From contig JADLBB010000046.1 of the NCBI GenBank assembly GCA_020848055.1, forward strand, positions 1 to 10,801: 10,801 nt of DNA. The letters are read 5' to 3'. Positions within the stretch are counted from its first letter, which is position 1; every line of letters starts with the position of its first letter. Positions 6,383 through 10,801 of the stretch are shown piece after piece. This DNA comes from Chloroflexota bacterium (GTDB lineage: Bacteria > Chloroflexota > Limnocylindria > QHBO01). The notes beneath the pieces were generated by a model, which saw only the letters and a program-made list of their open reading frames with translations, had not been told where the DNA came from and searched no databases. The position numbers were made by a program, and so were the translations under genes.

Positions 6383-7110
6383 GCCTGTTGAGCGCGGAAG
6401 GCATCTCGACCGGATACGGCGGCATGAGGGTCCTGTGGGAGGTGGACCTTGCAGTCGAGCCCGGCGAACTGCTGTGCGTGCTGGGCCCCAACGGCGCCGG
6501 CAAGACGAGCCTGGCGATGTGCATCTCTGGCGTGCTGCCGGCGTGGTCCGGCTCGCTGGCCTTCGATGGGTTGGACGTGACGCGCGCCAACCCGGAACGC
6601 CGCGCCGGGCTTGGCATCATCCAGGTCCTACAGGGCCGGAGGGTGTTCCCCGACCTCAGCGTGGATGAGAACCTGCGCGTGGCGCGCTTCGCGGCGCGAA
6701 CCAGGGCCTCCGCTGCCACCGAGCAGTTCGTCTTTGAGTTGTTCGAACCGCTCACCCGGCTGCGAGGAGTGCCGGCTGGCCGTCTGTCCGGCGGCGAACA
6801 GCAAATGGTCGCCATCGCTCGGGCGCTGTTCGCCGAGCCCCGGCTCCTGATCCTCGACGAGCCATCGCTCGGGCTGGCGCCGCTGCTGGTGCAGGGGCTG
6901 TATCGGGCCATCAGGCGCATCAAGGAGACCGGTGTATCCGTGCTCTTGATCGAGCAGGTCGTAGGGGCCGCACTCGAGGTGGCCGACCGCGTGGCTGTCC
7001 TCGAGGCAGGTCGGATCGTGGACGGTGGTCCGGTCGAGAAGTTCCGCGACTCCGCCGTCCTCGCTCACGGTTACCTCGGTGGCCACTTTGGTGGAGCCAA
7101 CGATGGCTGA
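6379..7110 (+). CDS. livF: Branched-chain-amino-acid-type ABC transporter ATP-binding protein, LivF-like
   Basis: This 243-residue cytoplasmic ATPase is the second nucleotide-binding subunit of the importer. It has Walker A GPNGAGKT (36-43), the LivF-type Q-loop block LQGRRVFPDLSVDENL (84-99), a canonical signature LSGGEQQMVAIARAL (136-150) and Walker B LLILDEPSLGLAP (156-168). At the H-loop it has LLIEQ (189-193), the Gln variant normal for LivF. Its start overlaps the livG stop as ATGA, and its last codons overlap the start of the alpha/beta hydrolase gene by 8 nt. The length and motifs are ordinary for the family. Confidence 0.93.
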   Translation: MSLLSAEGISTGYGGMRVLWEVDLAVEPGELLCVLGPNGAGKTSLAMCISGVLPAWSGSLAFDGLDVTRANPERRAGLGIIQVLQGRRVFPDLSVDENLRVARFAARTRASAATEQFVFELFEPLTRLRGVPAGRLSGGEQQMVAIARALFAEPRLLILDEPSLGLAPLLVQGLYRAIRRIKETGVSVLLIEQVVGAALEVADRVAVLEAGRIVDGGPVEKFRDSAVLAHGYLGGHFGGANDG

Positions 7111-7912
7111 CACCGGGGCCTCCTGCATCCAGCGTGGTTACGTGGACGTTCCGGGTGGCCAGGTGCACTTCCGCTCATCCGGCGACTCCGCGGATGTGCC
7201 GATCGTGATGCTGCACCAGACGGCGAGTTCGTCGGTGATGTTCGAGGCGGTGATGGACAGGCTGGAGCCGAGACGATGCCTGGCTCTCGACACGCCCGGC
7301 TTCGGGTCATCGACCGCGATCCCGGTCGTGTCGATCGAGGCATGGGCAGGCACTCTGAGCGCAGCGCTCGAGCGACTGGGAGTGCAGGAGATGGACCTCG
7401 TTGGTCACCACACCGGTGCGGCCGTGGCAGTGGCCATCGCCACGTCGCGGTCCGGTCGGGTTCGTCGCATCGCGCTGGGTGGCCCGCCGCTGCTCGGCGG
7501 GCAGGCGCGCGAGCGAATCGCCCGCGGCGCGACTGCCATCGAGCGTCATCCGGACGGCCGGCACCTGCTCGAGTCGTGGCAGCGCTCGGCACACTACGCC
7601 CCAAGAGGTCCGGTGGAGCTGGTAGAGCGTGAGGCACTGCTGCTGCTGACGGCTCATTCGCCTCATCTCGCAGTCCAGGCCGTGCTCGACTACGACGTCG
7701 AAGGTGCGGTGGCGAGCCTGGCCATCCCGCTGTTGGCGTTTGCCGGGGATGCGGATCCGATCATCGAAGGTCTGGCGGCCGTCGCCGACATGAGACCGGA
7801 CGCACGCATCGAGGTGATCCCCGATGCCGGGGTGCACGCCTTCGACGAGCGGCCGATGGACGTGGCTGACATGCTTGCTGCCTTCTTCGACGCGGGTAGG
7901 AGGACCGACTGA
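7103..7912 (+). CDS. Alpha/beta-fold hydrolase with His at the nucleophile elbow
   Basis: This 269-residue protein has the alpha/beta hydrolase core: strand and oxyanion segment VPIVMLHQTASSS (32-44), CLALDTPGFGSS (59-70), nucleophile elbow MDLVGHHTGAAVAVAIA (97-113), acid strand LLAFAGDADPI (210-220) with Asp218 as likely acid, and GVHAFDERP (243-251) with His245 as base. The elbow normally reads Gly-x-Ser-x-Gly or Gly-x-Asp-x-Gly; here it is Gly-His-His-Thr-Gly, placing His103 at the nucleophile position. The protein may be a hydrolase with altered chemistry, a non-nucleophilic lyase or cofactor-free oxygenase type, or catalytically inactive. The start at 7103 has GGTGGAG 6 nt upstream and overlaps livF by 8 nt. 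An in-frame GTG at 7025 would lie deep in livF and is less likely. Its stop shares a base with the regulator start, so it probably belongs to the transporter operon and acts on the imported solute. Confidence 0.88.
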   Translation: MADTGASCIQRGYVDVPGGQVHFRSSGDSADVPIVMLHQTASSSVMFEAVMDRLEPRRCLALDTPGFGSSTAIPVVSIEAWAGTLSAALERLGVQEMDLVGHHTGAAVAVAIATSRSGRVRRIALGGPPLLGGQARERIARGATAIERHPDGRHLLESWQRSAHYAPRGPVELVEREALLLLTAHSPHLAVQAVLDYDVEGAVASLAIPLLAFAGDADPIIEGLAAVADMRPDARIEVIPDAGVHAFDERPMDVADMLAAFFDAGRRTD

Positions 7913-8562
7913 TGCCACGACAGCCCGAAGCAGGCAGGCTCCGGATCGCCGAGCTCGTCAAGGCCACCGGGGTCCCGAAGTCCACGATCCTGTTCTACCT
8001 GGCGAACGGGCTGATCCCCGAGCCGGAACGGCCGAAGCCGAACGTTGCCCTCTACAGCCCGGTGTGCGTGGACCTCATCAACTACATCCGGTCCGCGCAG
8101 CAGATCCATCGGTATCCGCTCTCCTGGATCAAGGTCAACGTCCGCCACATCATGAACGGCGCCCCACCGGAGGACCTGCTGCTTCTCGGTGCGCGCATCA
8201 TGGGGAAGCCCACCACCATGCGCGGCTTGGACGAGGTCTCCGCGCTGACCAACGTCGCCAGCGAGGACATCCGCCGCTACATCGACCTGGGACTCGTCTG
8301 GCCCACCAGCCAACTCGAGTTCGATGACTACGACATGCGCCTGATCGAGGTGCTGAGTCGCGCTGAGTCCCAGGGTCTGCCGGCCGAAGCATTCGTGGCC
8401 GTCGCCAAGATCCTCGAGCAGGTCGAGCAGGCGTCAGCCGACATCGTCGACACCTACGTCACCAACCCGTTCTCGGCGACCAGGGCGTCCGTCCTCGTGG
8501 ATGTCCTCGGCCGTCTCCAGCCATACCTCCTGCATCGGTACCTGGAGAACCGGCAGGAATGA
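7912..8562 (+). CDS. MerR-family-like regulator with two tandem DNA-binding domains
   Basis: This 216-residue protein has two MerR-like winged-helix segments. The first (about 10-75) reads LRIAELVKATGVPKSTILFYLANGLIPEP, then NVALYSPVCVDLINYIRSAQ and YPLSWIKVNV. This is the order helix-turn-helix, wing with a Tyr-Ser turn, then a second helical pair. The second (about 103-157) reads MRGLDEVSALTNVASEDIRRYIDLGLVWP, then LEFDDYDMRLIEVLSRAESQGLP. The tail (about 160-216) is helical and has no recognisable ligand-binding domain or Cys cluster for metal or redox sensing. Ordinary MerR proteins have one such domain and dimerise through a coiled coil. ATG at 7912 forms TGATG with the hydrolase stop and has AGGAGG (7898-7903) 8 nt upstream, so it is translated from the same mRNA. 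It is the natural candidate regulator of this locus; the effector and sites are unknown. Confidence 0.8.
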   Translation: MPRQPEAGRLRIAELVKATGVPKSTILFYLANGLIPEPERPKPNVALYSPVCVDLINYIRSAQQIHRYPLSWIKVNVRHIMNGAPPEDLLLLGARIMGKPTTMRGLDEVSALTNVASEDIRRYIDLGLVWPTSQLEFDDYDMRLIEVLSRAESQGLPAEAFVAVAKILEQVEQASADIVDTYVTNPFSATRASVLVDVLGRLQPYLLHRYLENRQE

Positions 8563-8651
8563 GATCCCAATTCGCATGCCGATGCGACCGCCCCCGACGG
8601 ACTCCTGCGGCCGATGGTCGAGTCCTCGCAAGCAGAATGGAGTGATCACAC
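8563..8651 (+). promoter_or_regulatory. Gap before the second M24 gene with inverted repeats
   Basis: This 89-nt gap contains GGACTC (8599-8604) and GAGTCC (8620-8625), a perfect 6-bp inverted repeat with a 15-bp spacer. It also has CGCAT/ATGCG (8573-8586, 4-nt loop) and the palindrome GTGATCAC (8642-8649) beside the start codon. No convincing -35/-10 pair is visible, so the M24 gene may be read through from the regulator or have its own activated promoter. Confidence 0.3.
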
Positions 8652-9860
8652 TTGGAAAGCGTAATCACAAGTTCGGACGGCCCCCCGCCGGCGACCTGGG
8701 CCGACTTTCCCGCCGCTGAGTATCAGGCGCGGGTGGCGAAGGCCCAGCGCGAGATGCGCGCGGCGGGCATCGATCTGCTGGTCCTGGCCCAGAAGGAGAA
8801 CGTGCGCTACTTCTCCGGCTTTCGCTGCGGTCACTGGATAGCGAAGACCTTTCCGACTGGCCTGCTGCTGATCCACCCCGACAGGGACCCCGTTCTGGTG
8901 ACCGCCGATTTCTTCGCGGCCACCGCGCGCGAGTCATCCTGGCTGCGCGACATCGCGTTCTTCAGCGACCCTCATTCCAGGCCGCGCAGCGTCCAGGACA
9001 CGGTGGTCAACGCCATCCGTGAGTTGGCCGGGCCGAACGCCGTCATCGGCCTGGAGTTGGGCCACAACCTGGTGTCGAACTGGAACCTGGCCGACTACCA
9101 CGCCGTGCGTGAGGCGCTGCCGGACGCGAAGTTCGTATCGGGTGCCGATGTGATCTGGGCGTGCCGGATGATCAAGTCAGCAGCCGAGATCGATCGTCTT
9201 CGGACCCTGACCCACATCACCGAGCGGGCGATGGTCGCCACCCGCAAGCAGCTGCACGAAGGCATGACCGAGACGGATGTGGCTCGCCTGACCGCTGCCA
9301 ACGGGTTACGTGAGGGAGCCGATGGGGTGCTGTTCCTCAATATCCGTGCCGGCCAGGACCGCTACGCGAGCGCCGATGCCGAGCCTGTGGATCGGCCGAT
9401 CAGGAACGGCGAGATGATGATCTACGACGTGGGCTTCACGCTGAGGGGCTACGTGTCCGATATCGCCTATTGCACCTACTTCGGCAAGCCATCGCCCCGA
9501 CATCACGAGATCTACGCCGCGGTCGTGCGGTCCCAGGAGGCGGCGATCGCCCAGATGCGCCCGGGCGCCAGTGCGCGCGATCCCTTCCGCGCCGCCAAGC
9601 AGGTGCTCGTGGACTGCGGGTTCGGTCGATCGGTCGATGCAGCCGGCCACGCGGTCGGTCTCGACGTGCACGAGCCGCCGATCCTGGCCCCATTCGACGA
9701 CCACGTCCTGGAGCCGGGCATGGTCTTCGAGGTCGAGAACTGGCTCCTGTCCGACGAGCAACTCGGGGTCTTCTTCTTCGAGGAGCTGGTCGCGATCACC
9801 GAGGATGGCCACGAGGTTCTCACCTCGTTGCCACACGACGAGCTGTGGGCCACCGAATGA
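8652..9860 (+). CDS. M24-family metallohydrolase (aminopeptidase P / creatinase-like), intact metal site
   Basis: This 402-residue protein has the two-domain pita-bread architecture. All five expected metal ligands are visible: Asp259 (MIYDVGF), Asp270 (GYVSDIAY), His333 (AGHAVGLD), Glu362 (FEVENW) and Glu377 (FFFEELVAIT). The second catalytic His is also present at 340 (DVHEPP). The family cleaves Xaa-Pro peptide bonds or C-N/C-S bonds in small molecules (creatinase, ectoine hydrolase DoeA, DMSP lyase DddP). The catabolic context favours a small substrate over peptides, by inference. It aligns almost gap-free along its full length with the protein at 894-2093; both start with WADFPAAEY and end with DELW(S/A)T. 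The start is TTG at 8652, with GGAG (8639-8642) 9 nt upstream. An in-frame stop at 8643 excludes an earlier start, and the next GTG (8733) would remove the conserved WADFPAAEY block. It precedes the E1 beta gene by 61 nt. Confidence 0.9.
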   Translation: MESVITSSDGPPPATWADFPAAEYQARVAKAQREMRAAGIDLLVLAQKENVRYFSGFRCGHWIAKTFPTGLLLIHPDRDPVLVTADFFAATARESSWLRDIAFFSDPHSRPRSVQDTVVNAIRELAGPNAVIGLELGHNLVSNWNLADYHAVREALPDAKFVSGADVIWACRMIKSAAEIDRLRTLTHITERAMVATRKQLHEGMTETDVARLTAANGLREGADGVLFLNIRAGQDRYASADAEPVDRPIRNGEMMIYDVGFTLRGYVSDIAYCTYFGKPSPRHHEIYAAVVRSQEAAIAQMRPGASARDPFRAAKQVLVDCGFGRSVDAAGHAVGLDVHEPPILAPFDDHVLEPGMVFEVENWLLSDEQLGVFFFEELVAITEDGHEVLTSLPHDELWATE

Positions 9861-9921
9861 CCGTCGGCCCTGGGCCTTCCGCGTGCGTGGGTGAGCCAAA
9901 CCTGAGCGAGTTGATGTAGAG

Positions 9922-10801
9922 ATGACAGAACTGACATTCGTCGAGGCGATCAACCAGGCCCTCCGCGAGGAGATGCTGCGCGATCCCAGCGTGTTCCTGA
10001 TCGGCCAGGACATCCGCAATGGCTATGGGGGAGGAATCTTCGGTGCCACCAAGAACCTGCACGCCGAGTTCGGCGACGAGCGCGTGATCGACTCGCCCGT
10101 GTCGGAGGTCGCCATCGGCGGGTGCTCCGCCGGAGCCGCCTACATGGGCGTCAGGCCGGTCGCGGAGTTCCAGTTCGGCGACTTCGTCGCGATCGCGTTC
10201 GATCAGATCGCCAACAGCGCTGCCAAGTTCCGCTGGGCCAGCGAGGGCAAGTGGGGCTGCCCCGTCGTGTATCGGGCGCCGTACGGCGCACGTGTCGGCG
10301 CCGGCCTGAATCACTCTCAGAGCCCTGAAGCATGGCTCGGGAACATTCCGGGCCTGACCCTGGTCATGCCGTCCACGCCTTACGACGCCAAGGGCCTGCT
10401 CAAGTCGTCGATCCGCTCCAACGACCCGGTCGTCTTCTTCGAGAGCAAGTACCTGTATCGCCGAGTGAAGGGCGAGGTACCGGCGGACGACTATCTCGTG
10501 CCGCTGGGGAGAGCGGACATCAAGCGGGCCGGCACCGACGTCACGATCGTGGCGACCGGCGCGATGGTGCACGAGGCGCTGGATGCCGCCGGGTCGCTGG
10601 AGGCCAGAGATGGCATATCGGCGGAGGTCATCGATCCGCGCACCCTGCTGCCGCTCGATACCGAGACCATCCTCGAGTCGGTACGAAAGACCGGCCGGGT
10701 CGTGATCGTTCACGAGGCCCCGGTGCGCGGCGGCTTCGGAGGTGAGGTGGCGGCCGTGATTGCCGAGAGCGCATTCGGCTTCCTGAAGGCTCCGATCGTA
10801 C
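9922..10801 (+). CDS. 2-oxo acid dehydrogenase E1 component, beta subunit, partial (pyruvate/acetoin dehydrogenase type)
   Basis: The reading frame from ATG at 9922 is open for 293 codons to the right edge. The product begins MTELTFVEAINQALREEM. It has the thiamine-diphosphate-binding pyrimidine domain: DSPVSEVAIGGCSAGAAYMGVRPVAEFQFGDF (57-88), with Glu62 as the conserved cofactor-activating Glu, then LNHSQSPEAWLGNIPGLTLVMPSTPYDAKGLL. The transketolase C-terminal domain follows, with DVTIVATGAMVHEALDAA, VIDPRTLLPLD and VVIVHEAPVRGGFGGEVAAVI. Family members are about 325-340 residues, so roughly 30-45 are missing. With an alpha subunit it decarboxylates a 2-oxo acid (pyruvate, acetoin-type or branched-chain) and passes the acyl group to lipoyl-E2. 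The alpha gene usually lies just upstream, but here the M24 gene does, so alpha must be downstream or elsewhere. No strong Shine-Dalgarno is seen; the start is chosen by the family's usual N-terminus. Confidence 0.92.
   Translation, partial: MTELTFVEAINQALREEMLRDPSVFLIGQDIRNGYGGGIFGATKNLHAEFGDERVIDSPVSEVAIGGCSAGAAYMGVRPVAEFQFGDFVAIAFDQIANSAAKFRWASEGKWGCPVVYRAPYGARVGAGLNHSQSPEAWLGNIPGLTLVMPSTPYDAKGLLKSSIRSNDPVVFFESKYLYRRVKGEVPADDYLVPLGRADIKRAGTDVTIVATGAMVHEALDAAGSLEARDGISAEVIDPRTLLPLDTETILESVRKTGRVVIVHEAPVRGGFGGEVAAVIAESAFGFLKAPIV

Noticed and set aside
7025..7102. Upstream GTG start for the alpha/beta hydrolase
   Set aside because: It would overlap livF by 86 nt and add a Ser/Thr-rich stretch outside the fold. 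ATG at 7103 has a GGTGGAG site and a normal N-terminus.
9820..10713. Minus-strand open frame of 297 codons opposite the E1 beta gene
   Set aside because: The plus-strand frame matches the E1 beta family throughout; the antisense product has no motif.

Overview
The window is GC-rich DNA that is almost fully coding, with short gaps and several overlapping or abutting genes. It looks like a bacterial chromosome. The solute-binding lipoprotein has a long Pro/Thr/Ala/Ser linker after its lipidated Cys, and a luciferase-like (often F420-dependent) oxidoreductase lies beside it. Both are common in high-GC Chloroflexota and in Actinobacteria. I lean towards Chloroflexota, but the sequence alone does not settle it. 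I see no insertion sequence, phage gene, tRNA, rRNA or CRISPR array.

Layout: (1) Positions 1-603, minus strand: the N-terminal two thirds of a luciferase-like flavin-dependent oxidoreductase running off the left edge. (2) 604-893: a divergent intergenic region. (3) 894-2093: the first M24 ('pita-bread') protein. (4) 2094-2367: a leader with a plausible promoter and an 18-bp dyad. (5) 2368-7110: a complete branched-chain-amino-acid-type (HAAT/Liv) ABC importer, made of a binding lipoprotein, a fused LivH-LivM permease, LivG and LivF. (6) 7103-7912: an alpha/beta hydrolase overlapping the end of livF. (7) 7912-8562: a regulator with two MerR-like DNA-binding domains, abutting the hydrolase. (8) 8652-9860: a second M24 protein, clearly a paralogue of the first. 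(9) 9922 to the right edge: the beta subunit of a thiamine-diphosphate 2-oxo acid dehydrogenase E1, cut by the window end.

Everything from 894 onward is on the plus strand. From livG to the regulator the genes overlap or touch, so they are probably one transcription unit. The layout suggests a catabolic locus: a small, probably amino-acid-like or amide-like solute is captured by the lipoprotein and imported, then hydrolysed by the alpha/beta hydrolase and/or the intact M24 enzyme. A 2-oxo acid product could be oxidised by the dehydrogenase, under control of the double-MerR regulator. The substrate cannot be read from the sequence.

The most unusual points are these. The upstream M24 copy has lost three of the five metal ligands and a catalytic His, while the downstream copy keeps all of them. 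The alpha/beta hydrolase has His where the nucleophilic Ser/Asp should be. LivG has a degraded ABC signature while LivF is canonical. A perfect 13-bp hairpin sits between the binding-protein gene and the permease gene.
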